DNA of 44,333 nucleotides, taken from assembly GCF_000760515.2 (NCBI RefSeq), contig NW_013546500.1:1-44333 (forward strand). The letters are read 5' to 3'. Below, piece by piece: positions 8,665 through 18,778 of the stretch; positions within the stretch are counted from its first letter, which is position 1, and each line of letters begins with the position of its first letter. The stretch is from Mitosporidium daphniae (lineage: Eukaryota; Microsporidia). Below the pieces are notes generated by a model. That model was not told where the DNA came from. It saw only the letters and a list, made by a program, of their open reading frames with translations, and did no database searches. Made by a program: the position numbers and the translations under genes.

Positions 8665-10637
8665 TTTTGAAAATAATCAAAATATTTCGAATCCTCTCAG
8701 CAATTATTGTTGTTTGGTCCGCTATAAGGTGTGGTTTACCGACATGAAATACGACGGCTTACATTTCGCAGTTATTTTTACAAAATTGTTTTTCTCGTAC
8801 TTTTTACAAATCGCCTATGTAAGCGGCATTTTATCGGAAGTCCAAGTAATGAGTGGGTGATTAGGACGGCTTGTATCTTTAACTTGAAAAGTCGAGTTTG
8901 TTTAGAAGTGCTAAAAGACTCTGAATTTATAGATGCATGAGATGGCCACTTATGTTTTTATCTGTTGCAAAAGAGCTATCCTGCCAGATGGTGCATTCTA
9001 ACTCCAAAAGGCAAATTTAATTCAAAAGTTAGAATCTACTTTAAATGGCCAATCAATCAGAATCGGAGTTTATTGATCAAATGCATCTACAAATGCCCCA
9101 ATAGAAGCTTTATATAGCCAGAATGCAGTTCACAGTGTAATTTTCACGTCCAAAGACGAATAGAGTGCTGATAGGAGCGAAATTTACACACCCTAAAGTA
9201 GCGCTATTTTAAAATATCGGTTTTGAACATTGAAAGGAGGCTACAAGAAACTTTACCCCCGAAAGATGTTCAGAGCTCATTTGGAAGTGGATAAATCGGA
9301 TATTTTTCTCGATAACATGAAGGGATCAATTCAGCTAACATTTGGAAGTATTTCCTGAGGCCCAGTGCATGGATGGGAGATTATCATCCCATTAAAAGAT
9401 GTGCCGAAAAGACTAAAAATAAGCTCAGATTATTGCTTCCAAAATAGATCTGTATGAAATTATGTAAGCATTGGAGTTATTGACCGCCAAGTGGGTCTTT
9501 TTCTTCGATACCTTTACCTGCCATTTTACCGGCTTCACTTTGTTGCCTTGTTGCTTCAGTTCCGACTTTTTCCGAGTCAGCATAGGCTTTATAGACTTTA
9601 TTTCTCGACATGTCTTCATTTCTGAATCTGACAGCTTTAAAATTTTTGCCAACTTTTTCGGCATTATTAAGGACAGTCCCGGTTTTATTTCAGAATTTCA
9701 GTTGATCGGCTTTGAGCGCAGGTGCTCCAACTTTCAGCTTAGACGCTTCAGTTATGAGTTCTGCTTTTTCATATCCAAGCGCAGCAAGCTGCTTCAAAGA
9801 CCTGCTGGCATTCTATATGCCACTTTGCATACGCAATGTTGCATCAAAGAAAAATGCCGAATTGGATCATTAAGAACGTGCCCTGTTAAATTGAAAAAGC
9901 GCAAGCACAGAAGTGCCCTATTTGTGCGCCACACTGGCCAGGTAATCAGTTACATTCAAAATGGCTAAAATGGAGGTTTACCAGTCTAGCAAAAGCATAA
10001 TTTATTGCTGCTCTGACCAATTAACTCGGAAATGATCGGTGCAAGATAACTCCGCCTGACGTTCGAATAAAGCGAGGCTCTATCAACAGTACACATTCAG
10101 ATTTCGGATCTTTTTGGTCATATTTTGCAAGAAATGTCTTTCTATGTTTGATTGAGTGAATTGTATCCCGATCAGGGTCTGTATCTAGCGCCATCTAATG
10201 GGACACTCTTAATTTGACTTATCAGCATCATTATTAATATAAATGCAATTGAAGGGCCAGCAGGGAAATATATTAAAGCAACCACCAATACTATTCTATT
10301 GTGCATTATCGCCCCTGTGCCAATTCGATTTGGTCGAATACGCGTCGAGTCATGTGACCTGTGTGCTGATATTTCGTATTCTCGGCTTTTTACACAATGA
10401 CTTTCTGGCTCTGGATCTAGCCCGTGGTCTTTATAAGCGATGCACAGCTAAATAAATGTAGCTTGGCTATTTACAAACGGCTTTGTCAAAGTCAAGGACA
10501 TTTCTACAGACAAAATGGATCAAATCAAACTGAAAGATAGAACGAGACGCGAACCGAAATCTAAGATGGGCAATTAATTGCACTTGAAGTTTAAATTAGT
10601 CAAATGGGTTAGCTTTGAATTAAAATTAAAATTTTCA
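8665..10637. other. Gene-poor stretch of about 2 kb
   Basis: This is the largest gap in the window. It has no frame with recognisable protein motifs, apart from the decayed open frame at 9477-9812. No tRNA cloverleaf, snRNA core motif or long repeat was seen by eye. Several short frames on both strands have poor codon character. It contains the PIG-H promoter on the left and the promoter of the small gene at 10638 on the right. An unannotated non-coding RNA cannot be excluded. Confidence 0.5.
9477..9812 (-). pseudogene. Decayed or interrupted open frame with Ala/Lys/Glu-rich, LEA-like composition
   Basis: In one minus-strand frame, codons from 9812 to the stop at 9477 read as a hydrophilic helix-forming sequence. 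The first part is LKQLAALGYEKAELITEAS; then comes a TGA at 9692-9690; the rest includes NNAEKVGKNFKAV and YADSEKVGTEATRQQSEAG before ending in KDPLGGQ. The composition (A, K, E, G and Q rich, with recurring EKVG) recalls LEA or hydrophilin proteins. A stop precedes the first codon, and no GT-AG pair I tried removes the internal TGA. A different frame holds an uninterrupted 79-codon ORF (9664-9425) of lysine-rich sequence, which may be a shadow. Confidence 0.35.
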
Positions 10638-10932
10638 ATGCCTGCACTCGTGTTCCGGAGTCGTCATCCTTTCCGCTTAATGCGCATGAAGTCTTCTACC
10701 GCCAGCAAGGAGGGATTTAGAGCCGAAAAAGACGTTAAAGAAGAATCTTTACAGCAAGATTCAGCATCACCTTCAAATACATGCACTGTTGAGGAAAAAG
10801 CACAACGTATGGGTATGTTTTCGTATATCTTTTCTAGTTACCGAAGTCTTTTTGCAAAAAGACACCGAGGAGGTAATGGAGGCCGTTAGAGATATGCGCC
10901 GTAGTGTTAATTCTGCAGTTGTCGAGCGGTAG
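10638..10932 (+). CDS. Small two-exon orphan, probably mitochondrial
   Basis: Exons 10638-10806 and 10838-10932 join over a 31 nt intron (GTATGG donor, CTAG end) and give 87 residues. The N-terminus (MPALVFRSRHPFRLMRMKSS) is arginine-rich without acids for the first 23 residues, typical of a mitochondrial presequence. The middle is acidic and polar. The end (TEVFLQKDTEEVMEAVRDMR) looks like one amphipathic helix. I do not recognise the family. The upstream region is rich in AAATT-type motifs, as for other genes here. The intron is supported because the frame otherwise runs into unrelated basic residues. Confidence 0.5.
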
Positions 10933-11144
10933 CCCAGGTGTTTGCTGTTTACCGGCCTTTGGATTTGCAATTGAATTTTATTTTATGAATATAACATGGC
11001 AGCTCTTTACCACCCACCCATCTAGCTACCTACTTGTCTTCGATTTGCAGTATTTTAAGCGTTTCCGAGCAAATTTTATTATCGAAATGAGAAATCGATT
11101 TCCTTGGTCGGGATAGCGATTAACTGTACCCTTTGGGTAGCCAT

Positions 11145-12345
11145 TTACTTGGCCAGCAAAACCGATGGTCGCTGAAAACGATCCGGACTTGCCATGCCGC
11201 AGAGCCGCGAAATAAGCGCAACAAGCTGGAGTTTGGAGGTGTGTCCTTCAATGGTACGCATATGTGCAAGACCAAGCTCCTATACATCAGCAGGGTAATT
11301 TACCTTGAGCATCGAGATTTGAAGCCCCTCGTTGCTCAAAGCTCGATCGGCGCCAGCAGAATCAGTCACAGGTGGTTGAGGAAAGGAGAAGCTTGTTTTT
11401 CCGATCCGGAAAAGACCGCCAACAATATCCAATGGCGCATAGCCTTGTGTGAGAAGTTGGTTTATCTTTTCAACGGATGTTTTGAGATTCCCCTCGCGAA
11501 TCTTTGTTAGAAGCGAGGCAAGCTCCGCTGGCTGTGGTTTGTTGGCCACTAGAGAGAGCACCGCGGAATTGACAATCGAGCCCGCTGCTGCTCCAGCTGC
11601 AGCCTGTAGTGAGTGAATTGCCTGTCGTAGATCACCAAACTCGCCCGCAATCGAAACAAGCGCTTCCAAACCATCAGAGGAAACTTGAATGGACTCTTTT
11701 GCGGAAATTGCGAGCAATCTGGAACATATTTCCTCCGGAGATGGCGGGAAGAAGCGAAGTATGGCGCACCTGCTTTGGATAGGTTCGATGATTTTTGAAG
11801 AGTGGTTGCAAAGTAAAGCGAAACGGGTTGTTCCCGCGTGCAGTTCCATAATGCGCCGCAACGCTTGTTGTGCCCCCGCTGTCATGCTACCAGTAAGAAA
11901 AATTAAAGGGGCAGTCAAAAAGAGACAAAAAGCTCCCAAAACAATCAAGGATGGAAACCTACCTGTCTGCCTCGTCCAAAAGCACAATTTTGTGCCGACC
12001 AGCGGGCAGCGTCACTTTTTTGGTGGCAAACATCTTGATGCTGAACCGAACCACATCGATGCCGCGCTCGTCCGAGGCATTTAGTTCAAGAAATGCCTCT
12101 GGAAGTTGATCAACCGTCAACATCGTCGACGCAAGGCACGTGATGGCCGTGGTCTTTCCAATGCCGGGCGGCCCAGAGATCAGCAAGTTCGGCATATTGC
12201 CCTGCGAGCCAATCACTTTTAGCCGCGCAATTGTCTCGCTATTTCCAACAACTTCTTCAAGAGACTTTGGCCGGTACTTTTCGACCCTACAGGTAAAAGA
12301 CGTTCGCTACCATGGCAATCCCCAGGCGGCCGTGGTATCACTCAT
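11145..12345 (-). CDS. RFC2: Replication factor C small subunit RFC2 (yeast Rfc4)
   Basis: Four exons (12345-12311, 12286-11963, 11886-11304, 11279-11145) give 358 residues, normal for this clamp-loader subunit, which opens and loads PCNA in DNA replication. Motifs in order: [18 protein letters not shown] (RFC box II, made by the first splice), Walker [23 protein letters not shown], Walker [19 protein letters not shown], and [13 protein letters not shown] with the SRC arginine finger. The C-terminal collar follows, and its last part ([20 protein letters not shown]) needs the final 24 nt intron. The introns are 24, 76 and 24 nt. The 76 nt one splits the DEAD box Ser codon and is unusually long for this genome. 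Confidence 0.96.
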
Positions 12346-12398
12346 TGGATAAAATTTAAACGCACATCATTGTGGAATGCACTTTTGCGGCAGCAGCG

Positions 12399-12414
12399 TA
12401 ACCCTAACCCTAAA
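12399..12414. promoter_or_regulatory. Double telobox (AACCCTAACCCTAA) in a divergent promoter
   Basis: Two consecutive CCCTAA units lie between the start codons of RFC2 (12345, minus) and PIG-X (12484, plus). The motif equals the complement of TTAGGG telomere repeats. In other fungi such teloboxes in promoters are bound by Tbf1/Teb1-type Myb proteins. Here the role is inferred from position only. Confidence 0.5.
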
Positions 12415-12483
12415 TCGCTCGTTTATTTGTATTCCGTAGCAATCTCCAAAATTTAAAACTTTGCTTTTCCTTGGACGCAGAGC

Positions 12484-13038
12484 ATGCAGCAGTCGCTATC
12501 GGCGCACGGGATGCACGCACATCGGGTTATCGTTTTCAATTTATCCGCTAAAAATGAAGATGTAATTGTGGAGCAGCATTTACCACTGGGCGATGCGTTC
12601 TTCGACCCTTTTGAGCTGGGACGGCTTTTGCCCGCAAACACATGGTCACTGGAAGGCAACATGCCCATCGATCTTGAATCGCCTGTTATTAAGGGAGCTC
12701 CCATGCCCCATTTTTTACGTCTGCGAATATCTGCCGGTACTAGCGGTACCATCAAGCTGCCCATGCACGCCAGATACCCGATCCCATCTTCACATAAAAA
12801 GGAAAATGGGAAACTTCCGGAGCGATATCAGGTGTTTGTGCCATCTATCCAGCTTTCGCATGCAAATCCAGAATTGGTTTCCATCGATGCTACTAACTCC
12901 TGCTCTGATTGGAGCATACCCACAGGCATGATAGACGATTTCTACGTTGTGCAGCTGCTTATTGTCGCTCTGCTCTGCATGGCTCTGATAATAATTGTCC
13001 GGGCGCTGTTGCGCAAGAGTAAATCAATGAAAAATTAA
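12484..13038 (+). CDS. PIGX: PIG-X/Pbn1, stabilising subunit of GPI mannosyltransferase I
   Basis: A single frame of 184 residues. PIG-X (yeast Pbn1) is an ER type I membrane protein that stabilises the mannosyltransferase PIG-M. The lumenal part shows the family pattern EQHLPLGDAFFDPFEL at about residue 30, GTIKLPMHARYPIPS at about residue 88 (the P-H-x-RYP signature) and YQVFVPSIQL. One membrane helix (residues 156-174, LLIVALLCMALIIIVRALL) precedes a short basic tail. No signal peptide is visible at this ATG, so a 5' exon could be missing. PTH2 starts 38 bp after the stop. Confidence 0.8.
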   Translation: MQQSLSAHGMHAHRVIVFNLSAKNEDVIVEQHLPLGDAFFDPFELGRLLPANTWSLEGNMPIDLESPVIKGAPMPHFLRLRISAGTSGTIKLPMHARYPIPSSHKKENGKLPERYQVFVPSIQLSHANPELVSIDATNSCSDWSIPTGMIDDFYVVQLLIVALLCMALIIIVRALLRKSKSMKN

Positions 13039-13076
13039 AAATAAAATGCCGGCTTTTTATTTGGCGTCGGCAGCTT

Positions 13077-13591
13077 ATGCTTTTGCTTATCCTGACAGTA
13101 ATATTGATGCTCGTGCTCGCAGTCTTGATGCGCCGCTTTGCACGCAGGATTGCCCCAATACACAACTCTGCCAAACAGAATCAACCGCACAAAATGGTGC
13201 TGCTAATCCGACAGGATATCGAGATGACTAAGGTAATTGAGCTTTCCACTGATCGCTGCAGGGAAAAGTGGCGGCACAATGCTGCCATGCTGCCCTTGCA
13301 GCATATCAAGCAGCACTTCGCCAACGCCAGTCGGATCTCCTCCAAATGTGGGAGAGCCAGGGTCAGCCGAAAATTACTCTTCGTGTGCGAGACGAAGCAG
13401 AAATGCTACAGATCCGCGACGCAGCACGTACTCATTCGCTGATTACAGCAAGTGTGAAGGATGCAGGACACACACAAGTGGTTCCAGGTACACGCACGGT
13501 GCTTGCAATCGGTCCAGGTATGCATTGTGCCTCACGTGTAGGCCCTACGCCAGTTATTGATTATCTGTGCGGCCATCTTAAACTCTACTGA
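13077..13591 (+). CDS. PTH2: Peptidyl-tRNA hydrolase 2 with N-terminal membrane anchor
   Basis: Exons 13077-13232, 13262-13517 and 13542-13591 (introns 29 and 24 nt) give 153 residues. Pth2 frees tRNA from prematurely released peptidyl-tRNA. The first 18 residues (MLLLILTVILMLVLAVLM) form a membrane anchor, as in mitochondrial outer-membrane PTRH2. The catalytic domain follows: KMVLLIRQDIEMTKGKVAAQ (the catalytic lysine region, formed by splicing), CHAALAAYQ, WESQGQPKI, VKDAGHTQVVPGTRTVLAIGPG and the C-terminal CGHLKLY. The second intron is a multiple of three with no stop, so retaining it would insert eight residues. Confidence 0.95.
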
Positions 13592-13667
13592 CAGCCAACT
13601 ATTGCCGTTTTAATACACAGTTGAAGTCGAGAGGAAATGAGCGATGTGCGACTTTGATGTGGTCTTA

Positions 13668-13678
13668 TAGGGTTAGGG
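13668..13678. promoter_or_regulatory. Telobox TAGGGTTAGGG between convergent genes
   Basis: A 1.8-unit TTAGGG-type motif lies between the stop of PTH2 (13591) and the end of the KNH-repeat gene (13783). This is a 3'/3' interval, not a promoter, which argues against a purely promoter role for these motifs. Confidence 0.4.
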
Positions 13679-13782
13679 ACATGCACAACTGGAAGCCAAT
13701 GGATCTGTTCGACAAGTGACTACGGAGTGCACAGGTAATGGATGGGTGTTTATAAAAGTTGGTTGTGAATTTATAATACAGC

Positions 13783-14835
13783 TTAGGCGATTTTGATAAT
13801 AAGGGGCACTTTCGAGACAAGACCATTTACAATGGTGTAGATTGCAGCTGCGCCAGTCGGGAAGCAAGCTGGAATGACTGTATAAACTCTTCCGAGGCTT
13901 ACGTTTAACGTTGCTGCTTTCCAAGACGCAGTTGCCTTTCCATTAAAGGCAACCAATAGAAATGATAATGATAATGTTTGTGCACCGCCTGTTATCAAGT
14001 AATCAATCCAGTAGATTTTTCCAGCTCTGGCAATACGAAAAGCATTGACAATTGCGACCGATGGCGTTGGAGGCTCGATTGGAAACACTAACACTGCAGC
14101 AGATGTTCCTATTCCATACATAGACATAACCGAAATGAAGTAGCTATTTGGCGCAGTCAAAAAGCTGCTATTGAGGAAGAACAAAGCATTGCCAAAGTCC
14201 GGCACTTCTATGGAGTAAATTGACTGACCGTCTGTGGAATTCAAGATAGAGATGGTCGTCATTTGAGGGCAGCATTTTATGTTGAATGGCACCCATGTAA
14301 CATTAATATACGAGTCAAGGACTGCAGAACTTGAAGTTATCACCGAAATGTTTGGTGCATGAGTAAATGTTACCACGGGGCCGGATTGATTGGTACCGAA
14401 AATCGGCGAACTCACACTGACACTCCATCCAGGCGATGGGATTAGCGATGGCCTCAGCAGTGAGAGGTTGAATGTTGCGTTGCCAAGATTTGGAATCAAG
14501 CCAAGTGAAATCTCCTCAAAAAGGTTCACAAGACTGATATTGACAGGCACCGAGCTGTTGGGGCTTGACGGGGTCCAGCTCACAAAAAAAGTCTCGTTCA
14601 AAATAGAGGATGTCAAGTGGGTCGTATCCGGGTAAGTTACCTCGGTGAGCGGCGTTTCCGAATAGACAATAAATGTTGAGCTTGTGGAATTTCCAAGCGA
14701 TGTTTCTAAAAAGACTTCATACTGACCCGGAATAGCACCGTGGTTTTCATATTTGGCGGCAGCAGAGGATATATCTGCATATGTGATTCCGAAAAGAGAA
14801 GCGAGAAAAACAAAAAGCACGGATATGGAAATCAT
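13783..14835 (-). CDS. Secreted glycoprotein with tandem Kre9/KNH-like repeats
   Basis: The frame of 350 residues starts with a clear signal peptide (MISISVLFVFLASLFGITYA). Two copies of a roughly 95-residue beta-sandwich unit follow, with a weaker third copy. Each has a VTW/VSW strand, an I-L-N strand, P-x-x-GNA-x-F, a polar P-x-x-Y/W-S-V strand and a G-T-S/N-x-x-V-F end. This is the layout of the Ser-Thr-rich KNH/Kre9 family in fungal cell-wall proteins. More than ten N-x-S/T sites are present. The C-terminus is not a clear GPI signal. Likely cell-surface or spore-wall material; the exact role is unknown. An in-frame ATG 32 codons upstream is less likely because it would bury the signal peptide. 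Confidence 0.7.
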   Translation of the reverse strand: MISISVLFVFLASLFGITYADISSAAAKYENHGAIPGQYEVFLETSLGNSTSSTFIVYSETPLTEVTYPDTTHLTSSILNETFFVSWTPSSPNSSVPVNISLVNLFEEISLGLIPNLGNATFNLSLLRPSLIPSPGWSVSVSSPIFGTNQSGPVVTFTHAPNISVITSSSAVLDSYINVTWVPFNIKCCPQMTTISILNSTDGQSIYSIEVPDFGNALFFLNSSFLTAPNSYFISVMSMYGIGTSAAVLVFPIEPPTPSVAIVNAFRIARAGKIYWIDYLITGGAQTLSLSFLLVAFNGKATASWKAATLNVSLGRVYTVIPACFPTGAAAIYTIVNGLVSKVPLIIKIA

Positions 14836-15010
14836 ACTGTTGATTTTGGAGAGGGCTCGAATAAATATGAATACAAGGCGGCAGCCATGGAAACGCGTTG
14901 CGTCATCACAAACTAAAATTTTAACACGCATCGATTAGTTTGTGTCAACATGTGACCAGCACCCAGGCACACATTAGTGGACCAAAATTTTTATTAAGCA
15001 AATTTTCCTC

Positions 15011-16698
15011 TCAATAAAGATGGCGCCAGTTGACTTTGGCAAAATATGGATGGGCTTTTAAACGTCCAATTTGCGATGGCGTGTTGAAGCGTCTCTTTTC
15101 CGGGTCAGGATGCATGAGCCGTTTCAATAGGGAGCGTAGCTCTGGAGAAAAGCTGTCCGGGATCGGGTTCCAAATCAGCCTTCCGCTAAACCGTGGTGTC
15201 CGTTTGCGTGAAATTGGCAAAACCAATTTGTATGGAAGGTAAGTGAAGATGGGGAGCTTCCTTACCCTTTCTGAGGCTTTACTTGTAAAAAGCCCATTCA
15301 TGGTGGAAAAGTTCTCAGCAAGCAAGTTTTCATCTCTTTTGTCGATGTCATCGCCAACATGAACAATGGGACCATCATGGATGGCCTTATGTAGCATATA
15401 GATGGTGACCCCGGCAGACCACCAATCCAGCGCTTCATGCAAAGGGGCATCCTCATACCCGGCGACGGTCGCAACTTCGGGAGCCATTGTTATCTTGGTG
15501 CCCCGTCGATACCCGGCTCCTGAAATGGGCACCGAAAGTCCAAAGTCAATCAGAGCAACACGATTTTTGTTTAAAAATCGAACCAAGTTGTGAGGCTTAA
15601 CATCGTGATGTAAATACCCAGCAGCATGGATCCGCTCAATCGCGGTGACTAGCTGTGCTGCGAATTGGACCACCAGGTCATCTGAGAGCTCAGATTTCGA
15701 ACGTGGGAAGCCCTTCCACAAATCACCGCCGTCAGCGTAGGGCATGATGACGGAAAGCCGTTCCCTCACGGCACAGCCAATTTTTATGATGGACGGATGT
15801 GGAAAATTGACTGTCCTTATCTCTCGCTCAAACTCCACCGGCCTGGAATATGATTTGATGATGAATCTGGTGCTAGAGTTTGATTTTAGATGTACCAAGT
15901 ACGCCGTGGCCTGACCTCCTTTGCCAACAAAGACTTTGTTGGCCAGATCAAAGGCATCCATTCGACACTGCTGATTATGGAGAAAACAAGTACCTCTGGA
16001 ACGACAAGCTTTTCCTGGGACACCGGAAATTGTGCATCACCGGCATTTTGAGTTTGGTCTGCATCTTTCCAGTCGTAAAAATCCATAACCTTGAGCCATG
16101 GGTTGGTGGAATCAAAATCGGTAGCACTTGACCTAACTGCAGCCTTCAAATATGCGCTAAATTCGCCCTGCTGGTATCCTGGAGTCAACATGTTTTCATT
16201 TGAATAATGCAGAGAAGAGTAGTGCGGAATCTTTCGGTCTTCCCTCCCAAATGGGGTAATAAATGCAACTTGAGCCATGTCCTCTATTTGTCTGGAGGCG
16301 GATGGCGGATAAAACTCTCCACCCTGCTCCTCCGTTCCGTACAAGGTGCCCAGAAATTCGGAAGCCTCCTCATCAGACTCTTGATTTCTCATTCCCGCCC
16401 TTTGAGCGGGGAGGTCAATCAGTGAAGAAAAGGAATCTGGATCTGAAGACCTGCTTGTCTTTTGCATATGAACTATCCTGTTCTCCATCGCTCTGTGGAT
16501 GGACTTCTGCATAGGCATGGAGGCTTCAGGCGTTGCAAGACCAGACAGATGAATTGCATTTTCGATAAGTGTTGAATTGCCTGTGGAAACCAATGTATCA
16601 ACGGGCACATTGAAAATTGGCTTTAGATTCTCGCAGACTGCCGGTTTAGGGCATTGAGCGATTAGAACCGCCGTACATATGACCCAAATACAGAGCAT
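15011..16698 (-). CDS. Protein kinase with N-terminal signal peptide (secreted or lumenal)
   Basis: Exons 16698-15994 and 15967-15011, joined by a 26 nt intron, give 553 residues. Residues 1-22 (MLCIWVICTAVLIAQCPKPA) look like a signal peptide. Residues 25-235 are polar without a recognised domain. The kinase domain starts around residue 238: VGKGGQATAYLV (glycine loop), FIIKSYS (ATP lysine), FEREI (helix C), MPYADGGDL, YLHHDVKPHN (catalytic Asp, with His instead of Arg before it), LIDFGLS (DFG), TMAPEVA (APE) and LDWWSAGVTIYML. The catalytic K, D and D are all present, so activity is plausible. No second membrane helix is obvious. Without the splice, the kinase would appear to begin at an internal Met and look cytosolic. 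Confidence 0.75.
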
Positions 16699-16977
16699 CT
16701 GAATCGATAAATTTTGGCTACTCTAATTGACCAGGCATCAGTAGTTCGATCATTAATCCTGTCAACGATGTTTATCTCCATCAACACTTGAAATTCAAAA
16801 TAAATGGTAACCGGCGTATTTCCCTAAACATAGGTCCTCAAGCAATAAGAAGATTTCCAAATAAAAGGCCTATGTGGCCGCAAAGCGCAAGAAAGATCTA
16901 AAAATTATCTCTGCAAAATAATGTCGTCGGCCAAATAGCGAAGCTTAGAGAAATGGCAGCAAAGTTTTAAATTTAAT

Positions 16978-18718
16978 TTATTTTTGGGAGGTCTTGGCGG
17001 TGCTAAAGTAAAACCGCTTGTAAACTTTGGGCCGGGAGTATTTTTCGGCGTCTTTGCTCTGCTCTTCTTCGTCATGGTATGGACGCAGCTTCTTTAACGA
17101 GACGTATCTGTTCAATGCTTTATCTTCGTTAAATACAATGTCTTCCATTTTGAGGCCATAAGTGGTGGGAACCACCGGTTTATACTTAAACCGCGTAGCA
17201 AGACCGCCGGCGATCTACACTTAAAAAAGAACCGATACCTTGTCTTCGTAATGGATTTTATAATATTCCTCTTCCAGGCTGGCAATTTCTTTCTGCAATG
17301 ATTCCGCAAGGTTTTCATGTGAGACGTTTTTTTCTGGATCGTTGCCATCTTTCTTGTTCTCGGACTTGCTTTTTTTCTTTTCGGGTGCTTTTTTGTCCTT
17401 CTTTTTTTTCAGAGGGGACTCGAGGAATAGCTCAGAGTCCAAAGGATCTTCTGCAGCGTAGTAATCATCGTCAAAAAGTGCCGCCATCTTGGCATCGTGC
17501 TCGGCTTCATCAAAAGACGAGGCATCGTTTGCCTCGTCTTTCATAATACTGGCGACCCGTTCTGCTGCTGCAGAATCTCCTGAAAGAAGAGCAACTTTCT
17601 TTGCTAGCGCTTCAATTTGACCTCGTTTGAGGACTTTCAGTCGCTTTAGCTCTTCGGTCTCAACTCGCTCTCTCGCTAAATGTCTCTCGTGCTTTGCTTT
17701 TCGAGAAGCTTTCCTCATGTTTTCCTCTACTCTAATGGAGCTGGAATGATCTCTGGAGTGACCGACAACCTGAGAAAGATTGGAAACCCCTCCAAAGTCA
17801 TCTTCAAAACGTCTGTTGAAAGAGACCTCAAATTCGTCTGCCCTTTCTATCTCTTCAGAATCCGACTCATTTTCAAGTTTATGCTGTTGCTTTTTTGCGG
17901 CTCCTCCATGTGTCCACCCGCGATTCATTATGTAAGAAGCAAGAAACGCATCTACTGCGGCCTCATCTTCCACAACATCTGGAATCGGTTTAGCGTCCTT
18001 TTTTTTAGCCTTTTTGCTAGGTTGCTGGTTTAGCCAAGCCCCCATGGTAGCCTGTACATCTTTTTCCTAGCATTTAAAAATAAAACATCCAAACTTTAGA
18101 GATTGCTTCAATGAAAGAGGCGGCATATTTGCTGTCATCTATGGAGGGTTGGGCTGCGCTGGTTGAAAACAACTCAATTTCCTCATCTTGTTCAGAAACC
18201 GATGCAGCTTTGATAAGCGCGGAGCGTAACTCTTCCTGCTCTTCGTTGTAGCTTTTTGGCTTGGGATCTTCATCTTCAGAGTCGCCCTTGAGATATGCTC
18301 CGGAAAGCAGCATTTTGTGCGAATATTTTTTCAGCGTCAGTGGGTCATCCTTTACACCCTTTTCCTTCTCTTCAAGATTGTCCTCCGGAAAAAACTTTGA
18401 TCCAGAGTCATATATGGAGCGATCCTTTGCCCGAATTTTAGCAATTGTCCGCACCAAATTGATATCGCTAGAAAGATCTGCCATCAGGTCCACCTCTTCT
18501 TCGGAGGAAGAAGAAGAGTCAGATTCATCATCACTATCGCTTTGATAATGAGAAGGATTTTTCTCGTATTTGGCAGAAAGCTGCTGAAGTTCTTCTCGTC
18601 GTTTGCGTTCTTCAAATTTTTTTGCAAAGTCATGATTAACCCGAATGAGATTATCCACGGGCTCTGCAATTCCGTCATCATCCTCAAGCAGTTTGGAGGA
18701 GGAAAGAAGTATTGGCAT
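16978..18718 (-). CDS. KRI1: Kri1, nucleolar ribosome-biogenesis factor
   Basis: Exons 18718-18095, 18066-17239 and 17214-16978 (introns 28 and 24 nt) give 562 residues, close to yeast Kri1. Kri1 works with Krr1 in 40S assembly. The protein is highly charged, with acidic serine stretches around residues 60-80, a lysine/arginine-rich coiled region and the diagnostic C-terminal domain FKYKPVVPTTYGLKMEDIVF, then LNRYVSLKKLRPYHDEE. That domain is assembled by the last splice. The start codon faces that of eS1 60 bp away, so two ribosome-related genes share a divergent promoter. Confidence 0.93.
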
Positions 18719-18778
18719 TTTGAAAAATATTTAACCTGTAATTCAAATTCAAATTAAATTTTAATTCTGTTTCTCTAA

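Noticed and set aside
10243-10455. 70-codon plus-strand frame
   Set aside because: No motif and no supporting neighbours; likely chance in the gene-poor stretch.
12399-12414. CCCTAACCCTAA as a chromosome end or telomerase RNA template
   Set aside because: Genes continue on both sides, and the 138 bp interval is too short for a telomerase RNA; treated as a telobox.
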